The position numbers were made by a program, and so were the translations under genes. Below the pieces are notes generated by a model. It was not told where the DNA came from. It searched no databases and saw nothing but the letters and a program-made list of their open reading frames with translations. Shown here piece by piece: positions 33,209 to 42,928 of a DNA stretch of 64,000 nucleotides. Source of the stretch: Rhizobiaceae bacterium (GTDB lineage: Bacteria > Pseudomonadota > Alphaproteobacteria > Rhizobiales > Rhizobiaceae); assembly GCA_025698895.1 (NCBI GenBank), contig JAILWO010000002.1:1484232-1548231 (forward strand). The letters are read 5' to 3'. Position 1 is the stretch's first letter, and every line of letters begins with the position of its first letter.

Positions 33209-33297
33209 GCGGCCGCATTGCGAAAACGGTCCCGCTGCAATAGATAGAGGCCAAAGAGTTCATGCCGGCCTGCACCGGCCCGCGAAAGGACAGTCCC

Positions 33298-33630
33298 ATG
33301 ACCGCCATCGCCGATTTCATCGCCAACGAAGTCAAGTCCAACGACGTCGTGCTCTTTATGAAGGGCACGCCCGGTTTTCCGCAGTGCGGTTTTTCCGGCC
33401 AGGTCGTCCAGATCCTCGATTATCTGGGCGTCGACTATAAGGGCGTCAACGTCCTCTCCTCCGACGAGCTTCGCCAGGGCATCAAGGAATATTCGAACTG
33501 GCCAACGATCCCGCAGCTCTATGTGAAGGGCGAATTCGTCGGCGGCTGCGACATCCTTCGGGAGATGTTCCAGGCCGGCGAGCTGCAGAGCTTCTTCTCC
33601 GAGAAGGGAGTGGCGGCCCGGGCCGCCTGA
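33298..33630 (+). CDS. grxD: Monothiol glutaredoxin Grx4/GrxD
   Basis: This 110-residue CGFS-type glutaredoxin carries iron-sulfur clusters with BolA. The active site CGFS is at 30-33 in [12 protein letters not shown], and the glutathione-binding parts [20 protein letters not shown] and GCDILREMF are intact. AAAGGA lies about 8 nt before the ATG. A strong terminator follows 50 nt after the stop. The partner bolA lies upstream of the intervening MFS gene. Confidence 0.97.
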   Translation: MTAIADFIANEVKSNDVVLFMKGTPGFPQCGFSGQVVQILDYLGVDYKGVNVLSSDELRQGIKEYSNWPTIPQLYVKGEFVGGCDILREMFQAGELQSFFSEKGVAARAA

Positions 33631-33679
33631 CCTTCCCCACGCTATCATAGGCCCCGGTCCGCCGGAGCCGTTCTGGGGG

Positions 33680-33709
33680 GATGCGTCGCGCTCGCGGCGC
33701 GTCTTTTTT
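33680..33709 (+). terminator. Rho-independent terminator after grxD
   Basis: An imperfect 10-bp GC-rich stem (GATGCG/CGCGTC outside, CGC/GCG inside, loop GCTC) is followed by TTTTTT at 33704-33709. It lies 50 nt past the grxD stop and before the Bcr-type transporter gene. Confidence 0.75.
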
Positions 33710-33732
33710 GTGTCGGATCCTCGGTGGACCTC

Positions 33733-34986
33733 ATGGACCAGCCAGTTCAACGCGGTGTTGGGAATGTGCCCACTCTGCCCATCCCGCGCTGGGAGTTCAT
33801 CGCGCTCGCCGCGGCCCTGATGGCGCTCAACGCGCTGGCGATCGACGTCATGCTGCCGGCCATGCAGCAAATCGGCGAGAGTCTCGGCGTGGCGGATGAA
33901 AACAGTCGGCAGCTCGTCATCACCGCCTATATTGTCGGCTTCGGCGGCGGTCAGCTCTTCTTCGGCCCCGTTTCCGACCGGCTCGGCCGGCGCGGGCCGC
34001 TGCTTCTCGGCCTTGCGGTCTATGTGCTGGCCGCGCTCGGCGCCGCCTTTGCCCCCAGCTTCACCATGCTTCTGGTGCTGCGTTTCATCCAAGGGCTGGG
34101 TGCGGCCTCGACCCGCGTGATCGCCGTCTCGGTCGTGCGCGATACGCATGGAGGCCGCGCCATGGCCGAGGTCATGTCGCTGGTCTTCATGGTCTTCATG
34201 GTTATTCCGGTGATCGCGCCCTCCATCGGCCAGGTCATCATCCTGTTTGCCGAATGGCACGCGATCTTCCTGGTGATCGCCGGATTGGCGCTCGCTTTCA
34301 CGATCTGGACCGCGATGCGCCTTCCCGAGACACTGCGCCCCGAAAATCGGCGTGACTTCACGGTTTCGGCCATCGCGGAAGGCTTTCGCATGGTCGTCAC
34401 CAACCGCAGTTCGTTCTGCTACACGGTCGCCACGACCGCCGTCTTCGGCGGCCTGTTCGGCTTCATCAATTCCGCTCAGCAGATCTTCATCGGCATCTAC
34501 GATACCGGCACATCGTTTCCGCTGCTCTTTGCGCTCGTGGCCGGCATGATGGCTATATCCTCCTTCCTCAACGCCCGCTTCGTGGGCCGGTTCGGCATGC
34601 GGGCGCTGTCGCAGGCGGCCCTTCTGGGCTTCTTGACGGTGAGCACGCTCACCTTCGTGCTGTCGCTGTTTGGACCAATTCCGCTGCCGCTGTTCCTGAC
34701 CCTGTTTGCTCTGGCGATGTTCCAGTTTCCCTGGATCGGCTCCAACTTCAACGCCATGGCGATGGAGCATCTGGGCCATGTCGCTGGCATGGCGTCCTCC
34801 ATACAGGGTTTCGTCACCACGCTCGGCGGCGGGGTCATCGGCGCTCTCATCGGGCAGGCCTTCAACGGCACGGTCGTGCCGCTGGCGGCCGGCTACTGTT
34901 TCGCCGGCCTGTTCGCGCTCTGCCTGGTGCTGGTCGCCGAACGGGGCCGCCTGTTCGCGCCGATCAATCCGCCCGTGAGCCACTGA
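33733..34986 (+). CDS. Bcr/CflA family multidrug efflux MFS transporter
   Basis: This 417-residue drug:H+ antiporter-1 family transporter has TM1 [20 protein letters not shown] followed by [14 protein letters not shown] (typical of Bcr/CflA), motif [19 protein letters not shown] and the antiporter motif C region [13 protein letters not shown]. Twelve helices are expected. GTG at 33724 is an alternative start. Its 3' end overlaps the convergent ttcA gene by 23 nt, so both transcripts could form antisense RNA over their ends. Confidence 0.9.
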   Translation: MDQPVQRGVGNVPTLPIPRWEFIALAAALMALNALAIDVMLPAMQQIGESLGVADENSRQLVITAYIVGFGGGQLFFGPVSDRLGRRGPLLLGLAVYVLAALGAAFAPSFTMLLVLRFIQGLGAASTRVIAVSVVRDTHGGRAMAEVMSLVFMVFMVIPVIAPSIGQVIILFAEWHAIFLVIAGLALAFTIWTAMRLPETLRPENRRDFTVSAIAEGFRMVVTNRSSFCYTVATTAVFGGLFGFINSAQQIFIGIYDTGTSFPLLFALVAGMMAISSFLNARFVGRFGMRALSQAALLGFLTVSTLTFVLSLFGPIPLPLFLTLFALAMFQFPWIGSNFNAMAMEHLGHVAGMASSIQGFVTTLGGGVIGALIGQAFNGTVVPLAAGYCFAGLFALCLVLVAERGRLFAPINPPVSH

Positions 34987-35842
34987 GGGTCGGCGCAAGC
35001 CCCGCGAAATCGAACAGCTTGCGGTCGAGCAGATGGCTCGGTCGCGCGTTCGCCAGTGCGCGGATCATCGTGTCCTTGCGCCCTGGCATGCGCTGCTCGA
35101 TATCGTCCAGCATCGCCTTCATGGCATTTCGCTGAAGCCCGTCCTGGCTGCCGCACAGGTCGCAGGGAATGATCGGGAAGACCAGCGCCTCCGCGAAACG
35201 CGCCAGATCGGCCTCGGCGCAGAAGGCCAGTGGGCGAAGCACGGCCACGTCGCCCTCGTCATTGACCAGCTTCGGCGGCATGGCGGCGAGCCGCCCGCCG
35301 TGGAACAGGTTCATGAAGAATGTTTCGAGCACGTCCTCGCGATGGTGGCCCAGCACCAGCGCCGAACACCCCTCCTCGCGCGCGATCCGGTAAAGATGCC
35401 CCCGCCTCAGCCGTGAACACAGCGAACAGTAGGTCGCGCTCTCGGGCAGCTTGTCCGTCACGATCGAATAGGTGTCCTGGTATTCGATCCGGTGCGCCAC
35501 GCCGTTGGCCGCCAGAAATTCCGGCAGCAGGTGCTTAGGAAAATTCGGCTGGCCCTGGTCGAGATTGCACGCCAGCAGGTCCACCGGCAGCAGTCCGCGC
35601 CATTTGAGGTCGAGCAATACCGCCAGCAACCCGTAGGAATCCTTGCCGCCCGAAAGCGCCACCAGCCAGCGCTCGCCCGGCCGCGCCATGCCATAATCGT
35701 CGATCGCCTGACGTGTCGCGCGCACCAGGCGCTTGCGCAGCTTGTTGAACTCGACCGTGGACGGCGCCTTGCGGAAGATCGGATGGCAGCCGGCCTCGTC
35801 TGGCGATCCGGCCTCCGCCGGGGTCTCGATGCGGATGTTCAT
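34964..35842 (-). CDS. ttcA: tRNA 2-thiocytidine synthetase TtcA
   Basis: TtcA thiolates cytidine 32 of tRNA with the help of a 4Fe-4S cluster and ATP. The 292-residue protein has the PP-loop [14 protein letters not shown] (SGGKDS at 64-69), CxxC at Cys139/Cys142 ([11 protein letters not shown]) and a second pair Cys227/Cys230 (IPCDLCGSQ). The ATG at 35842 is chosen because upstream sequence is not conserved in style. The rpsD terminator lies between the two genes, so ttcA needs its own promoter. Confidence 0.95.
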   Translation of the reverse strand: MNIRIETPAEAGSPDEAGCHPIFRKAPSTVEFNKLRKRLVRATRQAIDDYGMARPGERWLVALSGGKDSYGLLAVLLDLKWRGLLPVDLLACNLDQGQPNFPKHLLPEFLAANGVAHRIEYQDTYSIVTDKLPESATYCSLCSRLRRGHLYRIAREEGCSALVLGHHREDVLETFFMNLFHGGRLAAMPPKLVNDEGDVAVLRPLAFCAEADLARFAEALVFPIIPCDLCGSQDGLQRNAMKAMLDDIEQRMPGRKDTMIRALANARPSHLLDRKLFDFAGLAPTLSGSRAD

Positions 35843-35885
35843 GCGCTGGCTCCGGGTCCGCCCGACTGATAGCCGCTCAGGTGCC

Positions 35886-35916
35886 AAAGAAAAAGGCCGC
35901 CCTGACGGACGGCCTT
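35886..35916 (-). terminator. Rho-independent terminator after rpsD
   Basis: On the minus strand the stem AAGGCCGTCC pairs with GGGCGGCCTT (one G-U) around a 4-nt GTCA loop, and TTTTT follows. It lies 21 nt past the rpsD stop (hairpin 35893-35916) and faces away from it, so it ends the rpsD transcript. Confidence 0.85.
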
Positions 35917-35936
35917 GGTGGTGACTGCGACCCGGA

Positions 35937-36554
35937 TCAGCGCGAGTAGAACTCGATGACCAGATTCGGCTCCATCTGCACCGGATAGGGCACGTCGCCC
36001 AGACCCGGCACCCGGCTGTAGGTGGCCGTCATCTTGGTGTGATCGGCCTCGATGTAGTCCGGCACGTCGCGCTCGGCCAGCTGCACCGATTCCAGCACGA
36101 TCACGAGTTGCTTCGACTTCTCGCGCACCTCGATCACGTCGCCCGCCTTGCAGCGGTAGGACGGGATGTTCACCCGGCGGCCATTGACGTTGACATGGCC
36201 GTGATTGACGAACTGACGCGCGGCGAAGATTGTCGGCACGAACTTGGCGCGGTAGACGATCGCGTCGAGGCGCGACTCGAGCAGGCCGATCAGCGTCTCG
36301 GGCGTATCGCCCTTGCGGCGATTGGCCTCGTCGTAGATCTTGCGGAACTGCTTTTCGGAAATGTCGCCGTAGTAGCCCTTCAGCTTCTGCTTGGCGCGCA
36401 GCTGCAGGCCGAAGTCCGACATCTTGCCCTTGCGGCGCTGGCCGTGCTGGCCGGGGCCGTATTCACGCTTGTTGACCGGGGACTTCGGGCGTCCCCAGAC
36501 ATTCTCGCCCATGCGGCGATCGAGTTTATACTTCGCGGATTCGCGCTTGCTCAT
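35937..36554 (-). CDS. rpsD: 30S ribosomal protein S4
   Basis: S4 (205 residues) starts 30S assembly and binds 16S rRNA near the 5' domain. It begins [20 protein letters not shown] and has the S4 RNA-binding domain [20 protein letters not shown] followed by [20 protein letters not shown]. The ATG at 36554 has GAAGGAAA about 4 nt upstream. It is a stand-alone gene with a good promoter and terminator, as usual in Rhizobiales where rpsD lies outside the alpha operon. Confidence 0.98.
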   Translation of the reverse strand: MSKRESAKYKLDRRMGENVWGRPKSPVNKREYGPGQHGQRRKGKMSDFGLQLRAKQKLKGYYGDISEKQFRKIYDEANRRKGDTPETLIGLLESRLDAIVYRAKFVPTIFAARQFVNHGHVNVNGRRVNIPSYRCKAGDVIEVREKSKQLVIVLESVQLAERDVPDYIEADHTKMTATYSRVPGLGDVPYPVQMEPNLVIEFYSR

Positions 36555-36725
36555 CGCATTTCCTTCAAAAAGTTGCGACCCGACGCTCATGCACCGGATC
36601 AAGGAAACGCGCCCTCCTCTGGCCTCCTTTTACGAGACCTGACAGGATCGACCGCGCACGCTTTGCGGATCGACCCACGGGACACGTCAAAACAAACACC
36701 GGACCTCTCGGCCCGGCGCGACGCT

Positions 36726-36754
36726 GCGATAGGCCAAGTGGAGCCGCTTGTCAA
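36726..36754 (-). promoter_or_regulatory. Sigma-70-type promoter of rpsD
   Basis: On the minus strand a perfect TTGACA -35 (36749-36754) is followed after 17 nt by TATCGC (36726-36731). The start near 36719 gives rpsD a leader of about 165 nt. The promoter overlaps nothing; the convergent-side neighbour at 36768 ends just upstream. Confidence 0.7.
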
Positions 36755-36767
36755 ATGGCGCGTGCTC

Positions 36768-37106
36768 TCACAACGGCGTCTGCTGATGCTGGAGAATCAC
36801 CCAGTTTCCGTCACTACGGACATAGGTGGACGAGCAGAGCGCCTGGTAGGTTTCACCGCGCCTCGTCGCCTTGGCCCGGTAAGCCAGCACCACGACATCC
36901 GGGCCGCCGTCAACGCGCGTACGCGCCTCCATCTCAACGCCGTCCCATCGTGGCGCGCCCGCGAGACTTTCCGGAATGGCCTGTCCCGTCATGATGCCCA
37001 CCGGTTCCATGAAGACCATGACGCATTCGGGATGCAGAAGCTCTTCATAGGCGCCGGCGCCTTCCAGCCAGAGCCGTTCCTCGCTCCGCCACGGATCGGC
37101 GACCAT
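36768..37106 (-). CDS. SnoaL/DUF4440-like NTF2-fold protein
   Basis: This 112-residue protein looks like an NTF2-like (SnoaL/DUF4440) fold: RLWLEGAGAYEELLHPECVM, then VFMEPVGIMTGQAIPESL, and strands VVVLAYRAKATRRGETYQAL and DGNWVILQHQQTPL. Such proteins are usually small binding proteins or enzymes of unclear role. GGGAG precedes the ATG closely. It follows the DUF3008 gene by 25 nt in the same direction. Confidence 0.75.
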   Translation of the reverse strand: MVADPWRSEERLWLEGAGAYEELLHPECVMVFMEPVGIMTGQAIPESLAGAPRWDGVEMEARTRVDGGPDVVVLAYRAKATRRGETYQALCSSTYVRSDGNWVILQHQQTPL

Positions 37107-37131
37107 CGCTCCCCGCTCCCGCTCGCTCCGA

Positions 37132-37314
37132 TCAGGACTTCTTGTTGGGCAGCTTCTTGCGCTTGGTCGAGGCCATCTCGTCGAGTTCCTTCTCCGACAT
37201 GGACTCGACCATCTGCTTGGACGCGCCCTTGAGTTCGCTTTTCTTCATCTCCCCGCGCTTGGCGGCAAGAGCCGCGCCCGCGGCCTTTTGCTGTGCTTTG
37301 GATGTCGCTGGCAT
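37132..37314 (-). CDS. DUF3008 small basic protein
   Basis: This 60-residue, lysine-rich protein reads MPATSKAQQKAAGAALAAKR, then GEMKKSELKGASKQMVESMS, and ends KRKKLPNKKS. It is a clear member of DUF3008, a family of small proteins without known function in many proteobacteria. The high charge and lack of hydrophobic core suggest a disordered or nucleic-acid-associated protein. A Shine-Dalgarno (AGGAGG) lies just before the ATG. Confidence 0.9.
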   Translation of the reverse strand: MPATSKAQQKAAGAALAAKRGEMKKSELKGASKQMVESMSEKELDEMASTKRKKLPNKKS

Positions 37315-37388
37315 GTTCGCCTCCTGTATCGACTGAACACAATGAAGGCACTGGCCAAGGGTTCCCTGCGTGAAGCGTCCGGCTGTCC

Positions 37389-38186
37389 TCAGCGGTACGT
37401 GAAGAGGCCGAAGCCGCGCATCAGGTTCTCGGTCGAACCGTCCAATCGGCCAGAGGTGAACACCGCCAGGTCGCGCCGATCGTCATCGTCCCGACCCGCC
37501 TTGGCGGGCTTGGGCAGCAGCGACAACGCGCGGCGCGCGATCGCCTCGGCCGGGTCGATCCAGTCGACCGGCCAGGGCGCGGTCTTGCGCATGCGGTTGA
37601 CCAGGAACGGATAGTGCGTGCAGGCCAGCACCACGATGTCGGTGCGCCGGCCGTCTTGCTCGATGAAGCAAGGCGCGATCTCGGCGTGTACCGCACTTTC
37701 GTCCACATAGCCGTCGCGCATATAGGTTTCGGCCAAGGCTGCGAGCCGGTCCGACCCCACCAGCCGCACATGGCATTTCGAGGCCCATTGCCGGATCAGG
37801 TCGCGGGTATATTGCCGCTTGACCGTGCCAGGCGTCGCCAGCACCGACACAAGTCCCGACGCCGTGCGCTCGGCCGCCGGCTTGATCGCCGGCACTGTGC
37901 CCACGAAGAGATGGCCGGGGAACCGCTCGCGCAGCGAATTGATCACCAGCGTCGAGGCCGTATTGCAGGCGATCACCGAGATCACCGGCGAATAGTCGTC
38001 GAGCAGCCGCGAAAACAGAGCCAGGATATGGCGTTCGAGCTCTGGCTCCTCCCAGGCGCCATAGGGGAATGCGGCATCATCAGCCGCATAGATGAAGCGG
38101 CGGTGAGGCATCAGCACGCGCGCCTCGCGCAGCACGGTCAGCCCGCCGACGCCCGAATCAAAGATCAGGACCGGACCGTCAGCCAT
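37389..38186 (-). CDS. murI: Glutamate racemase
   Basis: MurI makes D-glutamate for peptidoglycan. The 265-residue protein starts [20 protein letters not shown] and has both catalytic cysteines: Cys74 in [15 protein letters not shown] and Cys189 in [13 protein letters not shown], along with [10 protein letters not shown]. The ATG at 38186 gives the conserved N-terminus and overlaps the end of trmJ by 8 nt, so the two are co-translated. Confidence 0.97.
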   Translation of the reverse strand: MADGPVLIFDSGVGGLTVLREARVLMPHRRFIYAADDAAFPYGAWEEPELERHILALFSRLLDDYSPVISVIACNTASTLVINSLRERFPGHLFVGTVPAIKPAAERTASGLVSVLATPGTVKRQYTRDLIRQWASKCHVRLVGSDRLAALAETYMRDGYVDESAVHAEIAPCFIEQDGRRTDIVVLACTHYPFLVNRMRKTAPWPVDWIDPAEAIARRALSLLPKPAKAGRDDDDRRDLAVFTSGRLDGSTENLMRGFGLFTYR

Positions 38187-39054
38187 CTGCGCGACGCTTT
38201 CCCGCCGATGGTCGCCGCTGCATCGGGACGTCGCCATGCGAGGCCCTGTCGACCGCCGCTTTCCTTTCGGGATAGCCGGTGCCGCGCGGCGTCGTCGGCG
38301 AGAAATAGTCGAGCGAAGAGATCGCGCCCCGCAACGTCCTCAGCTCTGCCTCGGAGTAGCCGGGTCTGGTCAGCACCGCGCGCAGATTGTCGACCATCCT
38401 GGCCTTCTTCTCGGGCGGGCGGAAATAGCCCCGCGCCTCGAGCGCCTCCTCCAGATGCGTGAACAGCGACACCAGCGCCTCGCGCGGCGCCGGCTCGATC
38501 ACCGGTCCGGCAAAGGGCGTGGCATACTCATCGTCGAGGCCGGACTTCATCCACTCCCACGACATCAGAAGCACGGCCTGGGCGATATTGAGCGACGCGA
38601 AGGCCGGATTGACCGGAAAGGTCACGATGGCGTCGGCCAGGCTCACCTCCTCGTTCGACAGGCCGAAACGCTCGCGTCCGAACAGGATGCCCGAGCGCTG
38701 GCCACTCCGGTGCCGCGCGCGCAGTCCGCGCGCCGCCTCCACCGGCCCGAGCACCGTCTTGAACCCGTCGCGCTCGCGCGCGGTCGTGGCCAGGACATGG
38801 CCAAGATCGCCGATCGCCTCTTCCAGCGTGGCGAAGACCTTCGTGCCGTCGATGACATGATCGGCCTTGCTGGCGGTCGCCCGCGCCTTCTCGGCCAGAT
38901 GGTCCTCGCGCGGATTGACCAGCCGCAGTTCGGCCAGGCCGAAATTCGCCATGGCGCGCGCTACCATGCCGATGTTCTCGGCCAGTTGCGGTTCCACCAG
39001 TATGATGACGGGACCTTCGGCCAGAAGCGGCCTGTCCCGGTCGGTGCCTGCCAT
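38179..39054 (-). CDS. trmJ: TrmJ-type tRNA/rRNA 2'-O-methyltransferase
   Basis: This SPOUT-class RNA methyltransferase (291 residues) of the TrmH/TrmJ family resembles the enzyme that methylates the ribose of nucleotide 32 of tRNA. The N-terminal part is [20 protein letters not shown] and the SAM-binding knot is [20 protein letters not shown] followed by [18 protein letters not shown]. The C-terminal extension [20 protein letters not shown] is typical of the rhizobial form. The ATG at 39054 is chosen over longer readings without support. It partly overlaps murI downstream. Confidence 0.9.
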   Translation of the reverse strand: MAGTDRDRPLLAEGPVIILVEPQLAENIGMVARAMANFGLAELRLVNPREDHLAEKARATASKADHVIDGTKVFATLEEAIGDLGHVLATTARERDGFKTVLGPVEAARGLRARHRSGQRSGILFGRERFGLSNEEVSLADAIVTFPVNPAFASLNIAQAVLLMSWEWMKSGLDDEYATPFAGPVIEPAPREALVSLFTHLEEALEARGYFRPPEKKARMVDNLRAVLTRPGYSEAELRTLRGAISSLDYFSPTTPRGTGYPERKAAVDRASHGDVPMQRRPSAGKRRADG

Positions 39055-39115
39055 GCGCGCCGTCCCTTGAAGCGCCGCTCCATGCCACATCCGACGAAGA
39101 AACGAAACGCCGTCG

Positions 39116-40012
39116 TTACCGCTCGGCGAATTCGCGAATCGCTGCCGCGACCTCACGCGGCTTCTCGTGCAGGATCCAGTGTCCGGCGTCGGGGAAGCGC
39201 CGTATCTCAAGCTTCGGCGCGAAGCGTTCCAGCCCCTCGATCGAGGCGGGCCGCAGCGCCTCGTCCGCCTCGCCCCAGATCAGCAGATGCGGCATGGCGA
39301 CCGTCATCGTTTCGTCCGGCAGCGACAGGATCGCAGCCTCCGGCGGCGCCTCGTCTGGTTCCGGCACGACGAGCGGTGTGGCGCGATACCAGTCCAGCAT
39401 GGCCCTCAGCCTGCCCGGTCGAGACCATGCGGCGAGATAGGCGTCACGCTCGGCCTGCCCCATCCAGTCGGTGCGCGAAAAGCCCATCAGCATCCTGAAG
39501 AGACGCCGGTACCCGTCCTCGGCCATCGCGGTGTTCGAGCGCTCCTCGCGCAACCGGTTGATATATTGGCTGGCGCGGCGCTGGTTGTCGTCGTGGAGGA
39601 TCGCGTTCTGGAAGCACCACGGGTGGACGCCGTTCGCGATGACGAGATGGCTCAGACGCTCCGGATGGACGAAAGCGTAGGCATAGGCCACCGACGCGCC
39701 CCAGTCATGGCCGGCCAGAACAAAGGGCCGTCCGGGCGACAGATGGTCGGCCAGCCGCGCCAGATCCCCGACCATATGGCGGGCGCGATAGTTCTCCGCG
39801 CCTTCGGGCGCCGACGACAGGTTGAAGCCGCGCTGGTCGGGCGCCACCACGCGGAACCTGTCCTTGAGTTCCGCCATCACCGGCGCCCAGCCCGCCCAGT
39901 ATTCGGGAAAGCCGTGCAGGCAGATGATCAGCGGCGCGTCCTCTGGCCCCGCAGTGGCGACGTTCAGCGTCACCGCGCCCGCATCGAAGGAAAAGAAATC
40001 CGGCCGCAACAT
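39116..40012 (-). CDS. Epoxide-hydrolase-like alpha/beta hydrolase
   Basis: This 298-residue alpha/beta hydrolase is close to epoxide hydrolases and haloalkane-dehalogenase-like enzymes: oxyanion motif LIICLHGFPEYWAGW, nucleophile motif VLAGHDWGASVAYAYA with aspartate as nucleophile (GHDWG), the acid in GEADEALRPAS and the histidine in DAGHWILHEKP. An Asp nucleophile argues for hydrolysis of epoxide or halide rather than ester. GGGAAA lies 4 nt before the ATG. It is divergent from icd. Confidence 0.9.
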   Translation of the reverse strand: MLRPDFFSFDAGAVTLNVATAGPEDAPLIICLHGFPEYWAGWAPVMAELKDRFRVVAPDQRGFNLSSAPEGAENYRARHMVGDLARLADHLSPGRPFVLAGHDWGASVAYAYAFVHPERLSHLVIANGVHPWCFQNAILHDDNQRRASQYINRLREERSNTAMAEDGYRRLFRMLMGFSRTDWMGQAERDAYLAAWSRPGRLRAMLDWYRATPLVVPEPDEAPPEAAILSLPDETMTVAMPHLLIWGEADEALRPASIEGLERFAPKLEIRRFPDAGHWILHEKPREVAAAIREFAER

Positions 40013-40093
40013 CGCATTTCCCTCTGAGATCGGGGCAGGATCGTCGCTTGCGACGGTTATATCAAGACCCGCTGTCGGCGGCCCTCGGCCGGT

Positions 40094-40122
40094 TTGCGCG
40101 GGCCCGACCGCTTTGCTATAGC
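40094..40122 (+). promoter_or_regulatory. Putative icd promoter
   Basis: TTGCGC (40094-40099) and TATAGC (40117-40122) are 17 nt apart, placing a start near 40129 and a leader of about 58 nt before icd. Confidence 0.55.
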
Positions 40123-40186
40123 CGCCGCGACCCATCACTCCTGTGCCGGCCGCCCGGCCGCGAACTCCACGAAACGAGGGCTTTCA

Positions 40187-41398
40187 ATGGCGAAGATCAA
40201 GGTGGCCAACCCCGTCGTCGAACTCGACGGCGACGAGATGACACGCATCATCTGGCAGTTCATCAAGGAAAAGCTGATCCACCCCTATCTCGACATTGAT
40301 TTGCGCTATTTCGATCTGGGCATGGAGCACCGCGACGCCACCGACGACCAGGTGACGGTCGACGCGGCAAACGCGATCAAGGAGTTCGGCGTCGGCGTCA
40401 AATGCGCCACCATCACGCCCGACGAGGCGCGCGTCGAGGAATTCGGGCTCAAGAAGATGTGGCGCTCGCCCAACGGCACGATCCGCAACATTCTTGGCGG
40501 CGTCATCTTCCGCGAACCGATCATCATGAAGAACGTGCCGCGCCTGGTGCCGGGTTGGACCAAGCCGATCATCGTCGGCCGCCATGCCTATGGCGACCAA
40601 TATCGCGCCACGGATTTCCGGTTCCCCGGCAAGGGCAAGCTGACGATCAAATTCGTCGGCGAGGACGGCCAGACCATCGAACACGAGGTGTTCGACGCGC
40701 CGGGCTCCGGCGTCGCAATGGCGATGTACAATCTCGACGATTCGATCCGCGACTTCGCCCGCGCCTCGCTCAATTACGGCCTGATGCGCGGCTATCCGGT
40801 CTACCTGTCGACCAAGAACACCATCATGAAAGCCTATGACGGCCGCTTCAAGGACATCTTCCAGGAGATCTACGAGGCCGAATTCGAGGCAAAATTCAAG
40901 GAAGCCAAGATCTGGTACGAGCACCGTCTCATCGACGACATGGTCGCCGCCAGCCTGAAATGGTCCGGCGGCTATGTCTGGGCCTGCAAGAACTATGACG
41001 GCGACGTCCAGTCCGACACCGTGGCCCAGGGCTTCGGTTCGCTCGGCCTGATGACCTCGGTGCTGATGACGCCAGACGGCAGGACAGTCGAGGCGGAGGC
41101 CGCGCATGGCACCGTCACGCGCCACTATCGCCAGCACCAGAAGGGCGAGGAGACCTCGACCAATTCGATCGCCTCCATCTTCGCCTGGACGCGGGGGCTT
41201 GCCCACCGCGCAAAGCTCGACGACAACGCGGAATTGAAGACCTTCGCCGAGACGCTGGAAAAGGTCTGCATCCAGACGGTCGAGTCGGGCTTCATGACCA
41301 AGGACCTCGCGCTTTTGATCGGCGCCGACCAGCCCTGGCTGTCGACCACAGGCTTCCTCGACAAGATCGATGAGAATCTGCAGAAGGCGATGGCCTGA
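40187..41398 (+). CDS. icd: NADP-dependent isocitrate dehydrogenase
   Basis: The TCA-cycle enzyme that oxidatively decarboxylates isocitrate to 2-oxoglutarate (403 residues, the eukaryotic-like dimeric type usual in Rhizobiales). It begins [20 protein letters not shown], has the substrate-binding [20 protein letters not shown] and the cofactor region [16 protein letters not shown]. The ATG at 40187 gives the conserved N-terminus. It lies downstream of recA-alaS in conserved rhizobial order, here on the opposite strand. Confidence 0.97.
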   Translation: MAKIKVANPVVELDGDEMTRIIWQFIKEKLIHPYLDIDLRYFDLGMEHRDATDDQVTVDAANAIKEFGVGVKCATITPDEARVEEFGLKKMWRSPNGTIRNILGGVIFREPIIMKNVPRLVPGWTKPIIVGRHAYGDQYRATDFRFPGKGKLTIKFVGEDGQTIEHEVFDAPGSGVAMAMYNLDDSIRDFARASLNYGLMRGYPVYLSTKNTIMKAYDGRFKDIFQEIYEAEFEAKFKEAKIWYEHRLIDDMVAASLKWSGGYVWACKNYDGDVQSDTVAQGFGSLGLMTSVLMTPDGRTVEAEAAHGTVTRHYRQHQKGEETSTNSIASIFAWTRGLAHRAKLDDNAELKTFAETLEKVCIQTVESGFMTKDLALLIGADQPWLSTTGFLDKIDENLQKAMA

Positions 41399-41407
41399 GC
41401 AGCCGGA

Positions 41408-42049
41408 ATGACCGGGCGGCCCATGCTCTACGGCGCCGCCTACAGCGTCTATGTGCGCATCGCGCGGCTGGCCCTGATGGAGAAGCACGTCGACCACGAA
41501 CTCGTTCCGGTCGACGTCTTTTCGCCCGAAGGCCTGCCCGGCTGGTATCGCGATCACCATCCCTTCGGCCGCATTCCTGCCTTCGAGCACGACGGATTTC
41601 GCCTGTTCGAGACGACGGCGATCACCCGCTATGTCGACGAAGCCTTTGCCGGCCCGGCCCTGCAGCCCGCCGGTGCGGTGGAGCGCGCTGTCATGAACCA
41701 GATCGTCGCGCTGCTCGACGCCTATGCCTACCGCTCGATGGTGTGGGACATCTATGTCGAGCGCGTGTCGAGGCCGCGAGAGGGCGCCACCTCGGACGAG
41801 GCGCGGATCGCGGCTGCCCTGCCCGTCGCCGAAACCTGCCTGGCCGCGCTTGCCGGCCTCAAGCGATCCGGGCCGTGGCTGCTCGGTGAGGCGCTGACGC
41901 TGGCCGACCTGCACGCAGCGCCCATCTTCGCCTATTTCGTGAAAGCCGGCGAAGGGCGCTCCTTGCTCGCCTGCCATCCGGCGCTCGCCACCTGGTGGGA
42001 GCGCATGTCGGCACGGCCGAGCTTCGCAGCAACCGAACCGACGGATTGA
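41408..42049 (+). CDS. Glutathione S-transferase family protein
   Basis: This 213-residue protein has an N-terminal thioredoxin-like fold ([20 protein letters not shown], then [20 protein letters not shown] with the conserved cis-Pro and ET) and an all-helical C-terminal domain ([20 protein letters not shown]). The substrate cannot be told. It starts 9 nt past the icd stop, so it is probably on the icd transcript. Confidence 0.92.
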   Translation: MTGRPMLYGAAYSVYVRIARLALMEKHVDHELVPVDVFSPEGLPGWYRDHHPFGRIPAFEHDGFRLFETTAITRYVDEAFAGPALQPAGAVERAVMNQIVALLDAYAYRSMVWDIYVERVSRPREGATSDEARIAAALPVAETCLAALAGLKRSGPWLLGEALTLADLHAAPIFAYFVKAGEGRSLLACHPALATWWERMSARPSFAATEPTD

Positions 42050-42149
42050 ACGACGCGACGCCCCTGCCCGAACTGCGCCACAGTTGCAGCTTTGCCGCAG
42101 ACACGACTCAGCATACCTTCCGCCGCGTCATGTCCTATTGGGGGAAACC

Positions 42150-42866
42150 ATGCAGAAGAAACTTGCCGCCGAGTTCCTCGGCACGTTCTGGCTAGTGTTT
42201 TGCGGCTGCGGGAGTGCGGTGCTTGCCGCAGCGTTTCCCGAAGTAGGTATAGGGTTGCTTGGCGTATCGCTGGCCTTCGGTCTCACCGTGCTTACCATGG
42301 CCTATGCCGTCGGGGGCATTTCGGGCGGTCATTTCAATCCCGCCGTATCGATCGGCATGGTCGTGGCGGGCCGCATGCCGGCCGGCGATCTTGCGGGTTA
42401 TATCGCCACGCAGGTGGTCGCCGCCCTGGTGGCCGGCGGCGTACTCTACCTCGTCGCATCCGGCCAGGCCGGCTTCATAGCCGGTGGGTTCGCATCGAAC
42501 GGCTATGGGGCGCTGTCGCCCGGCGGATATTCGATGATGGCCGGCCTCCTGATCGAGATCGTCCTGACCGGCTTTTTCGTCTTCATCATTCTGGCTGTCA
42601 CCACACCCAGGGCTCCGGCCGCCTTTGCGCCAATGTCGATCGGCCTCACCCTGGCGCTGATCCACCTCGTTTCGATCCCGGTGACCAACACCTCCGTCAA
42701 TCCCGCGCGCTCGACGGGCGTGGCTCTGTTTGCGGAGACGGGCGCGCTGGGGCAGCTCTGGCTGTTCTGGGTTGCGCCGATCGTCGGGGCAGCCATCGGC
42801 GCCTTGCTGTGGAAGTCGCTGTTCGAGGATCAGCCGGAGATGATCGGCGCGGTGCCGGCGGAATAG
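42150..42866 (+). CDS. aqpZ: Aquaporin Z
   Basis: This 238-residue water channel has both NPA boxes ([12 protein letters not shown] and [11 protein letters not shown]), with the arginine after the second, and AqpZ-like start [20 protein letters not shown]. Six membrane helices and two half-helices are expected. The ATG at 42150 is preceded by GGGGGAAA; upstream codons in frame are not AqpZ-like. A perfect 15-bp hairpin follows the stop at 25 nt. Confidence 0.96.
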   Translation: MQKKLAAEFLGTFWLVFCGCGSAVLAAAFPEVGIGLLGVSLAFGLTVLTMAYAVGGISGGHFNPAVSIGMVVAGRMPAGDLAGYIATQVVAALVAGGVLYLVASGQAGFIAGGFASNGYGALSPGGYSMMAGLLIEIVLTGFFVFIILAVTTPRAPAAFAPMSIGLTLALIHLVSIPVTNTSVNPARSTGVALFAETGALGQLWLFWVAPIVGAAIGALLWKSLFEDQPEMIGAVPAE

Positions 42867-42891
42867 CAGAAACCGCCACAGGCTTCATTCC

Positions 42892-42926
42892 CGCTTCGGG
42901 AAGCGGAAACTCCGCTTCCCGAAGCG
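42892..42926. terminator. Perfect 15-bp inverted repeat between aqpZ and alaS
   Basis: The arms (42892-42906 and 42912-42926) are perfectly complementary around AAACT. It fills the 62-nt gap between the convergent ends of aqpZ and alaS and probably stops transcription from both sides. There is no T-run, so it may act as a bidirectional mRNA-end structure rather than a classical intrinsic terminator. Confidence 0.6.
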
Positions 42927-42928
42927 CC

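Noticed and set aside
33103..34998. 631-codon minus-strand frame spanning two transporter genes and grxD
   Set aside because: It crosses several well-supported plus-strand genes and has the His/Arg/Asp/Gln-rich composition of antisense sequence.
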